A stretch of 64,000 nucleotides of DNA from Polyangia bacterium. Its GTDB lineage: Bacteria > Myxococcota_A > Polyangia > Fen-1088. The notes beneath the pieces were generated by a model, which was not told the DNA's origin, did no database searches, and saw only the letters and a list, made by a program, of their open reading frames with translations. Where the stretch lies: assembly GCA_036268875.1 (NCBI GenBank), contig DATATI010000074.1:1-64000 (forward strand), given 5' to 3'. Position 1 is the first letter of the stretch. Each line of letters opens with the position of its first letter. Below are positions 29,682 to 40,492 of the stretch, piece by piece. A program made the position numbers and the translations under genes.

Positions 29682-30950
29682 ATGTTGTCGTCGGTGTGGA
29701 AGACGATTCGCCGCGAACAGCTGTTCGCGGCGGGTGATCGTGTGGTGGTGGCGGTTTCGGGGGGACCCGATTCGATGGCCCTGCTGGCGGTGCTATGGGA
29801 ACTGGCGCCGCGGTTGTTGCTGCGGCTTGAGGTCGCCAACGTCGACCACGGTTTGCGCCCCGAAGCCGCCGCCGAGGCAGCGCTGGTCGCCGAGCGAGCA
29901 TCGGCGCTGGAATTGCCGTTCCATCGCCTAGCCGTCGATGTGCTGGGCGCTCGCGCCGGTGGCCGGCCGCGCGGGTCGTTGCAATCGGTGGCGCGCACCC
30001 TGCGCTTGCAGGCTCTGGAAGATCTGGCCGGCCGCTTGGGTGGGGCGCGCGTGGCACTGGGCCATCACGCCGACGATCAGGCGGAGACGATCCTGTTTCG
30101 GATCTTGCGCGGCACCGGGGTGCGCGGACTGCGCGGCATTCCCTACCAGCGCGGCGTCTTCATCCGACCGCTCTTGGATGTTCGCCGGACAGCGATCGAG
30201 GCGTATATCAAACGGCGCTGTCTGCCGGTGGTGCACGATCCATCGAATATGGACTCCCGATTTACGCGGGCGCGGCTGCGGCATCAACTTTTGCCGCTGC
30301 TGCGCCAGGAGAATCCGCGCGTGATCGAGGCGTTGCTGGCGCTCGGGGCCGATGCTCGGCTGGCCCCGATTGCCAGCGTGGACCCCATCGGCCACGTCGG
30401 CCGCGCGGCCACCGCGATCGCCGAGCTGCGGGGGCGCGGCGGCACGGCCGTCGTCGACGTGGCCGGGGGACAGATCATGGTTGCTTACGGTGAGACCACC
30501 CGACTTCCCGGCGCGGCTATTTTGCAATCGGCGCCTCATCACTTGCATCCCGTACGACCGGTGAGCATTCGAAAACCAGGCATGTATTGGTTGGCTGGTT
30601 CGATTGGCGTCGAGATCAAGGAACGGTCATCCGCCGATCCGGCCGTGTCGGACGCGTTCAGCGCCTTCGACGCGGATGCGGTTCCGGCGCCGTTGCTGCT
30701 GCGGCCGCGGCTTCCGGGCGATCGAATGCGGCCGCGCGGCGGACGTGGCAGCCGCAAGCTTTCCGATCTGTTGATCGACGCCAAGATCGCGCGGCCGGCG
30801 CGAGCCGAGCTGCCGGTGCTGGCCGCCGCCGACGGGACGGTCCTGTTTGTGCCGGGCCTGCGCCCGTCGGAGGTGGGACGCCCAACCGAACACACCCGCC
30901 GTTTGGTCCACGTGCGTGGATTGTCGCGGCAAGAGAGAAGCAGTGTTTGA
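29682..30950 (+). CDS. tilS: tRNA(Ile)-lysidine synthetase
   Basis: 422 residues. The PP-loop ATPase motif SGGPDS lies at residues 26-31, with the family's NVDHGLRPEA and GHHADDQAETILFRILRGTG. The C-terminal TilS domain has RPRLPGDRMRPRGGRGSRKL. It converts the anticodon C34 of one tRNA-Ile to lysidine so that it reads AUA, and is essential in most bacteria. The gene precedes ftsH, the classical order, and its stop codon lies within the -35 box of the ftsH promoter. It is divergent from the DUF6178-type gene. Confidence 0.95.
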   Translation: MLSSVWKTIRREQLFAAGDRVVVAVSGGPDSMALLAVLWELAPRLLLRLEVANVDHGLRPEAAAEAALVAERASALELPFHRLAVDVLGARAGGRPRGSLQSVARTLRLQALEDLAGRLGGARVALGHHADDQAETILFRILRGTGVRGLRGIPYQRGVFIRPLLDVRRTAIEAYIKRRCLPVVHDPSNMDSRFTRARLRHQLLPLLRQENPRVIEALLALGADARLAPIASVDPIGHVGRAATAIAELRGRGGTAVVDVAGGQIMVAYGETTRLPGAAILQSAPHHLHPVRPVSIRKPGMYWLAGSIGVEIKERSSADPAVSDAFSAFDADAVPAPLLLRPRLPGDRMRPRGGRGSRKLSDLLIDAKIARPARAELPVLAAADGTVLFVPGLRPSEVGRPTEHTRRLVHVRGLSRQERSSV

Positions 30951-30975
30951 CGGTGGTCCCTTTGAAGGCAATACT
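30947..30975 (+). promoter_or_regulatory. ftsH promoter overlapping the tilS stop codon
   Basis: TTGACG (30947-30952), a 17-base spacer and AATACT (30970-30975) give 5/6 and 4/6 matches at optimal spacing. The tilS stop TGA is inside the -35 box. This gives ftsH a transcript of its own with a leader of about 65-70 bases, besides read-through from tilS. A heat-shock-like CCCTTTGAA (30958-30966) and GGCCATGT (30979-30986) overlap it, but their spacing is short. Confidence 0.5.
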
Positions 30976-31049
30976 TTGGGCCATGTGATCCTAAAGTCGC
31001 CCACTCATGTGGCCGATTCGGGTCCCATCCCCTCGTGAAAGGAAATCGA

Positions 31050-32990
<1,941 letters not shown>

Positions 32991-33178
32991 GGCGGCGCTC
33001 GCTTCGTGGGAGGGGCCGGGCCTCCCACGAACCCACCCGGTCTTCGCCAGGGGGGCCGCGCGGGCAGAGCCCGCGCTCCTGGCTGAATACCGGGCCCTCG
33101 CAAAGTACCTTGCTTCTCCCTTTGGGAGAGGCCGCAAGGTGAAGGCTTGCGGGGTGAGGGTCCGATCTGCCTGGGGCG
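32991..33178. repeat. intergenic palindromic repeats between ftsH and the kinase gene
   Basis: Three hairpin units in convergent-gene spacing. CGTGGGAGG (33005-33013) pairs with CCTCCCACG (33021-33029). GCGCGGGC (33058-33065) pairs with GCCCGCGC (33069-33076), inside an outer GCCAGG/CCTGGC stem. A third module reads TCTCCCTTTGGGAGAGG, then CCGCAAG/CTTGCGG around a 7-base loop, then GGGTGAGGG. Such CTCTCCC...GGGTGAGGG units are widely seen as dispersed intergenic repeats in proteobacterial genomes. The first hairpin could also end ftsH transcription, but no T-run follows. Confidence 0.65.
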
Positions 33179-34690
33179 CTAGAAATTCGGCGTGGCCAGG
33201 CCGTCTTCGTCGGGGCTGGCAGAGCGGGGGCGACGGGCGGTGATGTGGCGCGCCGGTGACTTTTTCGGCGCGTGCGTTTCCTCGGAAGTCGCGGTTGGCG
33301 GTGGCGTCGGAATGATGGCGGGTGCTTCTTTTTCCAGGGCGGCGTGCAGGGTGCGGTCGCCGTTGTGTTCGATGGTCAGCGCCTTGGCTTTATAGCCGTC
33401 CAGCCTGAAGACGTATTCAATCTTGCTGGTGCCTTTGGGCACCTTCACTTCGACGGGCACCTCGCCCAGATCTTTTTCATCGTTGAAGACGTGCACGCCT
33501 GACGGCGTCGCTTCCATGCGGAGGGTCACTGTGGCCGGCGCGGGGGGAGGCGTGACCGGCACCGGAGGCGCAGCTGGCGTTGGCGCGGCGGTGGTGGCCT
33601 TGGTCGTCGGCTCATCATTGGACGAGGGTCGCTTCAGAAAGACCACCGCCAGCACGCCGGCGGCGACCAATGCCACCGCGCCCACCGCCAGGCCCGAACG
33701 GCCGCGAGGCGGTTTCAGATCGTCTTCGATCTCAGATGACGCCGATGACAGCGTGGTGGACTGAGCGGCGGGCGGCGGCACGGTCGAGCTGGTGGGGCGC
33801 ACGGCCGCGGTTCGCATGATGGTCGGGATCTTGTTGCCCGCGGCACCATTGACGAGGGCCACCCGGAACTCTTCCATCGTGGAAAAACGCTGTTCCAGAT
33901 TCTTGGCCAGCGACTTCATCACCGCCGCGGCCAGGGCCGGCGGGGTCTCCGGCGCGAAGTCGATCAACGGGGGTGGGGCTTCCAGCATGTGTTTGGCGAA
34001 GAGCTCGCCCACGCCTTCGGCCATGAAAGGCGGGCGCCCGGCCAGCATCTCGTAGATCATCACGCCCAGTGAATAAATATCCGTCCGGTGGTCCAGCGTT
34101 CCGCTGCCCCGACATTGCTCGGGCGACATGTAGAGCGGCGTGCCCATCAGAGATCCGGTGCGCGTCTTTACCGACTGACCGCCGGTGTCGGTGGCGCCGA
34201 GAATCTTCGCCACGCCGAAGTCCAGCAGCTTGATGATCGACTTGCCGTCCATGTCCGTCGAGATCAGCACGTTGTGCGGCTTGAGATCGCGATGAATGAT
34301 CCCTTTGTTGTGGGCGGCGGTCAGCGCGCGGCAGATCTGGTCGGCGATTTGCACGGTCTCGGTCGGCGAGATGGGCCCCCGACTCATGCGCTCGTTCATC
34401 GACTCGCCGGACAGGTACTCCATGATGAAGTAGGGCTGTCCGTCGGTCGTCTGCCCAAAATCCATTATCTCGACGATGTTCGGGTGTCCGATGGTGTGGA
34501 TCGCCCGCGCTTCGTTGAAGAAACGGCCGACGATTTCAGGGTCGCGGGCCAGAGAAATGTGCAGCACCTTGATGGCCACCTTGCGGCCAATCACCGGGTG
34601 TTCCGCCAAGTAGACGGCGCCCATACCCCCTTCGCCGAGAAGCTTGATGACCTTGTAATTACCGACAGTCTGATTAATCAGGGTAATCAA
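33179..34690 (-). CDS. membrane Ser/Thr protein kinase with PEGA domain
   Basis: 503 residues. The N-terminal Hanks-type kinase is complete: GEGGMGAVYLAEH glycine loop, the Lys of VAIKVL, the catalytic loop HRDLKPHNVL, DFGVAK and the GTPLYMSPEQ activation segment. A Pro/Ser-rich linker, one membrane helix (LAVGAVALVAAGVLAVVFLK), another Pro-rich stretch and a PEGA domain (ATPSGVHVFNDEKDLGEVPV) outside the membrane follow. Kinases of this layout phosphorylate cytoplasmic partners in response to an external signal; partners are unknown here. The start is TTG 34690, with GAGG about 7 bases upstream. It follows the PEGA protein gene by 41 bases on the same strand. Confidence 0.92.
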   Translation of the reverse strand: MITLINQTVGNYKVIKLLGEGGMGAVYLAEHPVIGRKVAIKVLHISLARDPEIVGRFFNEARAIHTIGHPNIVEIMDFGQTTDGQPYFIMEYLSGESMNERMSRGPISPTETVQIADQICRALTAAHNKGIIHRDLKPHNVLISTDMDGKSIIKLLDFGVAKILGATDTGGQSVKTRTGSLMGTPLYMSPEQCRGSGTLDHRTDIYSLGVMIYEMLAGRPPFMAEGVGELFAKHMLEAPPPLIDFAPETPPALAAAVMKSLAKNLEQRFSTMEEFRVALVNGAAGNKIPTIMRTAAVRPTSSTVPPPAAQSTTLSSASSEIEDDLKPPRGRSGLAVGAVALVAAGVLAVVFLKRPSSNDEPTTKATTAAPTPAAPPVPVTPPPAPATVTLRMEATPSGVHVFNDEKDLGEVPVEVKVPKGTSKIEYVFRLDGYKAKALTIEHNGDRTLHAALEKEAPAIIPTPPPTATSEETHAPKKSPARHITARRPRSASPDEDGLATPNF

Positions 34691-34731
34691 GAGTTACCTC
34701 AACCCTCCCACGGTGGGCCGGAGAAGTCGAA

Positions 34732-35967
34732 CTAGAAGTCGAACTCCGCCATCAGCCCTCCGGCTGACGCGCTGGCGGTGGGAAATATTCTGAGGCCCCG
34801 CGAGGCGCTGGTCGAGGAGCCATTGCTCTCGCTGTCCAGGTAGCCTTTGTACAGCAGATATCCCCCGGCGACGGCGAAGGGAGGAATCAACCCGACAAAC
34901 ACCCACTGCAACACCTGGGCGCGGTTGCCATCGTCGGTCTTGCTGGCCACCGTCCCTTTTTCGGCCAGTGTCAGCGGATTGGCCGCGTCGCCATCCTTGT
35001 TGCAAAGGCCGGTGGGCGACTGGTTGCAGCTGTAACGGCGCAGCGGATCCAGATCGCGGTTCGCGCTGGTGACGTCGGTCCCGAATTTCACCGCCAGCGC
35101 CGCCGAGGCCGCCGCGCCGACCAACGCCGTCCAGAATCCAACCCGCGCTAGACTGGCCGAGGCGCTGCCACCGCTCGCCGCGCCACCGTCGTCGGTCCGC
35201 CGCACCACCACCGCGTCGGGTGGCGCCACCACGCCCAGGGTTTCTGGTGTCAGCGTCATTCCCAGCGGCAGGTTCTGTCCGGCCGCCACGGTGAAATCCT
35301 GGCGCGTTGTCGCATAGCCCTGTTTTTCGGCGGCGAGTTGATGATGCCCGGGCGAAACATCGGCAACCGAGACCGGCAACGTGTCGGTGAGCCCCACCGC
35401 CACGCCATCCAGCGTGATGGTCGCACCGGTGACATTGGCGCGCACGGCCAGGCTGCCCGTGGTCTCCCGGCCGGTCAGCTTGGCCAGCCAGCGCGCGGTG
35501 CGGGTTTGAAACACGGTTGGTTCGGCGCGCTTGATAGGAATCGAGTCGGACGTCGCGCCCTCGACGATCGCCCGGGTCACGTCGACGTTCTTCAAGGTGA
35601 TCATGTAGTCCGCGCCGACGCGGCGGACGTTGCCGAAGATCAGCTTGGCGGCGCCCAGCGTGGTGCCTGCCTGGGCCATGCACGCCGACGATTCGTCGGA
35701 GCAGGCGAAGATCAGTTTGATCTCGACCAGATCCTTGCCTGCGACCAACAACAGTCCGGGCGTGGCGGCGATCTTCTGCCGCAAGGCCTCGGTCACTTCT
35801 TGCGCCACGGTGTCGGGGACGTCGATCGCCTCCACGCCTAGGACCGAGATGGCCGCGGCCGCCGGCGACGGTGCAGCCGGGGGCGCGGCGAGCGCAGGGG
35901 AAATGCTCCCTCCGATCAGCGCGGCCAAGACGGCCATTTTCCACCGTGTGGTCATTGGACACGGCAT
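34732..35967 (-). CDS. exported PEGA-domain protein
   Basis: About 411 residues. A signal peptide (AVLAALIGGSISPALA) is followed by a domain of about 130 residues (ISVLGVEAIDVPDTVAQEVT, then VAGKDLVEIKLIFAC), reminiscent of the AMIN/TolB-like sensing domains found with PEGA in myxobacteria. A PEGA unit follows (GSLAVRANVTGATITLDGVA) and, near the end, two hydrophobic segments that may cross a membrane. It is cotranscribed with the downstream PEGA-domain kinase, so it may act as its ligand-sensing partner; that is an inference. Start ATG 35967 or 35955. Confidence 0.7.
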   Translation of the reverse strand: MPCPMTTRWKMAVLAALIGGSISPALAAPPAAPSPAAAAISVLGVEAIDVPDTVAQEVTEALRQKIAATPGLLLVAGKDLVEIKLIFACSDESSACMAQAGTTLGAAKLIFGNVRRVGADYMITLKNVDVTRAIVEGATSDSIPIKRAEPTVFQTRTARWLAKLTGRETTGSLAVRANVTGATITLDGVAVGLTDTLPVSVADVSPGHHQLAAEKQGYATTRQDFTVAAGQNLPLGMTLTPETLGVVAPPDAVVVRRTDDGGAASGGSASASLARVGFWTALVGAAASAALAVKFGTDVTSANRDLDPLRRYSCNQSPTGLCNKDGDAANPLTLAEKGTVASKTDDGNRAQVLQWVFVGLIPPFAVAGGYLLYKGYLDSESNGSSTSASRGLRIFPTASASAGGLMAEFDF

Positions 35968-36121
35968 TGTTTCCGCAGGCTTCTATCATGTCAATTACCG
36001 CCCTGTCTGCCCTCAATGGTTATCCACCGCTCGTCGACACGGCCGCGTTGACTGAGACACCGCAAGGCCTTGCCGGCACAAATGTCGGCGCCGCCGCCGG
36101 CGTGTTAGCGTTACAGGCGTC

Positions 36122-37735
36122 ATGCGTCTTGGCGTGTCGGGAAAGGTGCTGCTCGCCTTCGCCGTTTTGTTGCTGGCGTTCGGCGCCAACGCCACCTTCA
36201 CCGTCGTCACCATTCACCGCGCCCGCCAAGGCGTGGTCGCCAACGAGGCCTACCTGGATCTGCAAGGGTCGGTCGACGCGGCCTGGAAATCGTTGAACGA
36301 CTTTGCCGCATCGCTGGGTCGCAATCTGCGCCTCGATCCCAACCTGGCCCTGGCCTTTCGCATGGCTCGCAAAAACCTGGACGATGCGGTGGGCGCGATC
36401 GATCGCTATTTGGAGAAAGAACCGACGTCGTTTCGGCGGCCGGACTTTGAAGCCAAGCGCAGCCAGTTGCTGGTGCTCAAGCAGCAAGCCGACGCGCTGG
36501 CCGGGCAGCTCGGCGCCGCCGAGGTGGCGTCCGATCCGAAGGCGCGCCCCGACTTCGAAAGTCACTTCGCCACCCTGACCCACAGCCTGAACCGCATGCG
36601 GCGCCCGCTGCACGGCGAGAACGGGCAGATCGCCCAGCGCCTGAGCGACGACGAGGAGACCGCGCTTCAAGTGGCGCTAGGCCTGGGCCTGGCCGGGTTG
36701 TTTCTGGCGCTGGTTTCGTTCTTGTTCATCTTCCGAACTTTGCGGCCGCTGCGGGTTTTGCGCGCCCGGGTGCGCGAAGTGGCCAAGGGCGATTACGCCC
36801 GCCGCACCGGCGTGGTGTCGCACGACGAGATCGGCGATCTGGCGCGCGAGTTCGATTCGATGGCCGGCGCCCTGCAAGAGCGCGAGCAGCAGCTGATCCG
36901 TTCCGAGCGACTGGCCACCGTCGGGCGCATGGCCGCGCAGATCACCCACGAGGTGCGCAACCCGCTGGCGTCGATCGGCCTTTACGCCGAGCTCTTGGGT
37001 GACGAGATCGGCGGCAGCAGCGACGGTGAATCGCGGCGCTTGTTGTCGTCGATCAGCAGCGAGGTCGATCGCCTGACCGAGATCACCGAGACCTACTTGC
37101 GCTTTGCCCGCTTACCGCGCGCCAAGCTGGAACGCGAAGATCTGGGCGCCATCGTCACGTCGGTGCTCGAGTTCGCCCGGGCCGAGCTGACCCAGGCCGG
37201 TATCACCTTGACGATCGAAGTCGGCGACGCCTTGCCAGAGATCCTGGCCGACGAGAGCCAGCTGCGACAGGCGCTGCTGAACCTGGTGCGCAACGCGCGC
37301 GAGGCGCTGGAAATGCCCAGGCAGGGTGAGGGCGGCGGTCGCTTGCGGGTGGCGCTGGACGCGCGCGCCGCCGGCGTCGACGGTGCGCCGTCATCGGGCG
37401 TGCGCTTGCAAGTGGAAGACAACGGCGCCGGGATCCCGGGCGAGAACATCGAGAAGATCTTCGATCCGTTCTTCTCGACCAAGGCCAAGGGCACCGGCCT
37501 CGGCTTGGCGCTGGTGCAGCAGATCGTTCTCGAGCACTGTGCCACCATCAACGTCAGCAGCGAGATAGGGCGCGGCACGACGTTCGTCATCGTGTTCCCG
37601 TTGATCCCGGCGACGGTCGCGGCGCCGGCCGCACGCGCCGGCAGCGAGGCGTTGGCGGCGGACGCAGACGCGGCGAAGGGGACCGCGGAGACGCGCACCG
37701 CCGGTCTTGGGCCCTGGGTCAAGCAGTCGCCGTAG
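36122..37735 (+). CDS. orphan sensor histidine kinase (HAMP type)
   Basis: 537 residues. Helix 1 (VLLAFAVLLLAFGANATFTV), a periplasmic four-helix-type sensing domain, helix 2 (VALGLGLAGLFLALVSFLFIF) and a HAMP domain come first. The DHp domain has phospho-acceptor His in ITHEVRNPLASIGL. The ATPase domain has N-box LRQALLNLVRNAREAL, G1 VEDNGAGIPG, F-box FDPFFSTK and G2 GTGLGLALVQQIV. It should autophosphorylate on His and pass the phosphate to a response regulator, but no regulator gene is adjacent, so the partner is elsewhere. The Ala/Thr-rich C-terminal tail is unusual. Divergent from the PEGA protein gene. Confidence 0.93.
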   Translation: MRLGVSGKVLLAFAVLLLAFGANATFTVVTIHRARQGVVANEAYLDLQGSVDAAWKSLNDFAASLGRNLRLDPNLALAFRMARKNLDDAVGAIDRYLEKEPTSFRRPDFEAKRSQLLVLKQQADALAGQLGAAEVASDPKARPDFESHFATLTHSLNRMRRPLHGENGQIAQRLSDDEETALQVALGLGLAGLFLALVSFLFIFRTLRPLRVLRARVREVAKGDYARRTGVVSHDEIGDLAREFDSMAGALQEREQQLIRSERLATVGRMAAQITHEVRNPLASIGLYAELLGDEIGGSSDGESRRLLSSISSEVDRLTEITETYLRFARLPRAKLEREDLGAIVTSVLEFARAELTQAGITLTIEVGDALPEILADESQLRQALLNLVRNAREALEMPRQGEGGGRLRVALDARAAGVDGAPSSGVRLQVEDNGAGIPGENIEKIFDPFFSTKAKGTGLGLALVQQIVLEHCATINVSSEIGRGTTFVIVFPLIPATVAAPAARAGSEALAADADAAKGTAETRTAGLGPWVKQSP

Positions 37736-37765
37736 GTGTCGCCCTCTTCGCCGTCCTGGCAGTCT

Positions 37766-40456
37766 CTAGGGCGCGCGGGCGGCGGTGGTGTGCGTGGCGG
37801 CGCGCGCGGTGTCGCCGAGGCGGGTGTAAAGACCGGCTAGCGCACGATGGATCTCCGCGGCGTCGGCGGGGGCGGGGCCAAACAGCAGCGCGGTCTCGAA
37901 CAAACGCGCCGCCGCCGCCGGCTGGCCGCTGCTGGCCAGCGCGCGGCCGACGGCGGCGTGAATGTCCGGGTCGGCGGGATCGATGAAGGTCGCCGTCTCG
38001 CCGAGGGCGATCACGCGACTTAGCCGGCCGGCCCGCGCGCTGGCCAGCATGGCCTGCTTGGCCACACCGATGTTCTGGCTTTCCAGACGCAGCGTCGCTT
38101 CCTGTTCAGCGAGCTTGTCATCAGCGCGGCCCATGTCACCCAGCAGCTCGGTGAGCAGGGCGTGCGCTTCGACGCGGGTGGGATCGAAGGCGATGGCCTT
38201 GCGCAGGTGGATCTCGGCCTGGGCCTGGTTCTGGCGATGAATCTCCGCCAGAGCCAGCCGTACGCGCACGTCGTAGCCGTCGCCGCGTCCGTCCGGTAGC
38301 GCCAGCAAGCTTTCCAGGGCAGCGATGGCCGGCGCGGCGTCGCGGCGGCTCAAGGCCAGCTCGGCGGTCAGGAACAGCGTCGCCGCCGCGTCGCCGTCGG
38401 CGGTGGGCGCCAAGGTGGTGGCTTTCGTCAGCGCGGCGGCGGCGGTTTTTTGATCGCCGTGGGCCAGCGCCGCCAGTCCCCAGGCGATCTGCGCCTGGAC
38501 GTTTTTGGGCGCCACCGCCGCTTGCTGCTCGGCCTCGGGCAGCGGACGGCGCAGCGTCTGGGTGGGAAGGTACTGCCGATCGTAACGCGTAGTCTGGCGG
38601 GCGAAATCCTCGCGGAACGCTGCCTCCAGGGCGTCGATCTTCATTCCCGACAGCGCTTCCAGCACGGTGGCGCCGCGCTGGCCGCGACCGTATTGCACCA
38701 GCGCGGCGCGAATGGCGGCGAAACCGAAGCGCCGGTCGAGAAAATCCAGCGCCGCCGCGGCGTGCGCGTAAGCGGCCGTGGCATCATCGGGATCCACGGC
38801 ACTGGTGAACGCCGACGAGAGGTTGACCAACGTCGGCAAGCGACCGGTCTTGAGCGCGCCCCAGATCGCGATGTCGTCGTGCCGGTTCCACTCGGGTCGG
38901 GCACGCATGGTCTCAAGCTCGGCCAGGCCTTCGGTGAACCAGCGCGGGACGCGCGAGCGCGACAGCTCGATGGAGAACACGTGCGCCAGCTCGTGCGACA
39001 AGACCATGGCCCAGTTGAAGGCGTGGTTGGTGGGCGACTGCGAGGTGATCACCCGCCCGAAGCACACGCCCGCCACGCCGATCGCCGGCAGCCCGACGGT
39101 GCGCACACCGTAGTGCGCGGGATCGGCGTAAAGCTCGAGAACGATCGGCCCGCGCGGCGTGAATCCATAGCGGGTGACATAACGGGCGTAGGTCTGCTCC
39201 AAGAACGGCGCCACCACGGTTTCAATCGCCACGCGGGAGGACAGCGGCACGCGAAAGCGCAGGTGGGCGGTGCTGACCACCGTGTACTGGCTGGGGATGA
39301 TCTTGTCGAAGAGGTTGAGCAAGTTGTACGTCCGCACGTCGTAGGGATCGCGCTTCCAGGCCCGGCGCAGCGCCGACAGGCCGTCGTCTTCTTCACCCAG
39401 GCGCAGCAGCGTTGTCCCCAGCGACGAGAGACAGCGGGCGCTTTGCGGGTCGACGCGCACGCCTTCCTCGGCGACGGCGCGGGCGTCGTCGTAACGGCGG
39501 TGGTGGTTCAAGGCTTCGGCGACGAAGGCGAAGAAGTCGCCGTCCATGGCGTTGATGGCCAGCCGGCGGTCGCGCTCTTGTTCATAGCCGGCGCGATCGT
39601 CGCGCAGCAGATCCGAAGCGGCGGCGATGCGCGCGGCGCCGCCGTCGTGCAGGTTCACCTTGCGCAGCGCCGCCACCTCGGCCGCCGCGGCGGCGAAGTC
39701 TTCACCGTCGAGGGCGATCTCCGCGCGCAGGGTCAGCGCGCCGGCGTGGCGCGGGTTGACGGCCAGCGTCCGTTGCAGCTCGGCGCCAGCGGCCGCCACG
39801 TCATAACGTTCTTCCAGCAGCACGCGGGCCAGGCCCACGTGCGCGTCGGGGTTATCCGGATCCACCTTCAGCGCGTCGCGGAACGACGCCTCGGCATCGC
39901 CAACGGCGTGCTTCTCGAGAAACACAAAACCCCAGTCGATGTTGGCGGCGGCGGCCTTGGGTTCGGCCCGAACCGCGTCGCGAAGGGCGTCGCCGGCGTC
40001 TTTCCAGTTGTTGTCCAGGCGGACGGCGGTGGCGACGGCGATCAGATCCGCGGCGCGGGCCTGGTCCACGCGGCCGTTTTTCCAATCGTCATAGGTGCGA
40101 TCGATGAGCGGCGCCAGCGCACCCCGCTGGCCGGTCCCCTCGTAAAGGCGCATCAGGCAGTCGCGCAAGGGCAGGTTGTCGGGCGCAGCATCGCTGGCAT
40201 CCTCCAGCAGTTTGCGCGCGGTTTGATCTTGCCCCAACGCCAAGGCGGCGCGCGCGGCGATGATCGTGGCGGTGGCGTCGCCGCGGTTGGCCTTGCCAGG
40301 CTCTGCGGCCAGGCGGAAGGCGGTCTCATAGCGTCCGGTGCGCAGGGCGCGTTCGGCGTCAGCGCGGGTGGCGGCGTTTATCGCCGGGCGCCCGGCGGCG
40401 GTGCCACCGGCGGCGGCCAGCCCGGCCAGAACAACAAGCCCGATCCCGCGCGCCAC
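37766..40456 (-). CDS. exported TPR protein with gluzincin peptidase domain
   Basis: About 896 residues from GTG 40456. A signal-like N-terminus (GIGLVVLAGLAAAGG) precedes TPRs covering most of the first 420 residues. A peptidase MA-like domain follows, with the zinc motif HELAH (in MVLSHELAHVFSIEL) and the third ligand region RWFTEGLAELE. More TPRs run to the end. Such proteins are envelope metallopeptidases with protein-protein interaction modules; the substrate is unknown. A start at 40519 would overlap the divergent gene and begin inside it, so GTG 40456 is preferred. It is divergent from the small membrane protein gene. Confidence 0.85.
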   Translation of the reverse strand: MARGIGLVVLAGLAAAGGTAAGRPAINAATRADAERALRTGRYETAFRLAAEPGKANRGDATATIIAARAALALGQDQTARKLLEDASDAAPDNLPLRDCLMRLYEGTGQRGALAPLIDRTYDDWKNGRVDQARAADLIAVATAVRLDNNWKDAGDALRDAVRAEPKAAAANIDWGFVFLEKHAVGDAEASFRDALKVDPDNPDAHVGLARVLLEERYDVAAAGAELQRTLAVNPRHAGALTLRAEIALDGEDFAAAAAEVAALRKVNLHDGGAARIAAASDLLRDDRAGYEQERDRRLAINAMDGDFFAFVAEALNHHRRYDDARAVAEEGVRVDPQSARCLSSLGTTLLRLGEEDDGLSALRRAWKRDPYDVRTYNLLNLFDKIIPSQYTVVSTAHLRFRVPLSSRVAIETVVAPFLEQTYARYVTRYGFTPRGPIVLELYADPAHYGVRTVGLPAIGVAGVCFGRVITSQSPTNHAFNWAMVLSHELAHVFSIELSRSRVPRWFTEGLAELETMRARPEWNRHDDIAIWGALKTGRLPTLVNLSSAFTSAVDPDDATAAYAHAAAALDFLDRRFGFAAIRAALVQYGRGQRGATVLEALSGMKIDALEAAFREDFARQTTRYDRQYLPTQTLRRPLPEAEQQAAVAPKNVQAQIAWGLAALAHGDQKTAAAALTKATTLAPTADGDAAATLFLTAELALSRRDAAPAIAALESLLALPDGRGDGYDVRVRLALAEIHRQNQAQAEIHLRKAIAFDPTRVEAHALLTELLGDMGRADDKLAEQEATLRLESQNIGVAKQAMLASARAGRLSRVIALGETATFIDPADPDIHAAVGRALASSGQPAAAARLFETALLFGPAPADAAEIHRALAGLYTRLGDTARAATHTTAARAP

Positions 40457-40492
40457 CCCGGGAGCGTAGCGCAGGTCTGCTAGAATGACCGC

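Noticed and set aside
30958-30986. Heat-shock sigma-32-type promoter for ftsH
   Set aside because: The spacing between CCCTTTGAA and GGCCATGT is 12 bases, shorter than the usual 13-17, and a better sigma-70 pair covers the same site. Kept only as a possibility in the findings.
38450-40483. 677-codon plus-strand frame opposite the TPR peptidase gene
   Set aside because: Arg/Gly/Val-rich, no signal peptide or motif; the minus strand carries TPRs and HELAH.
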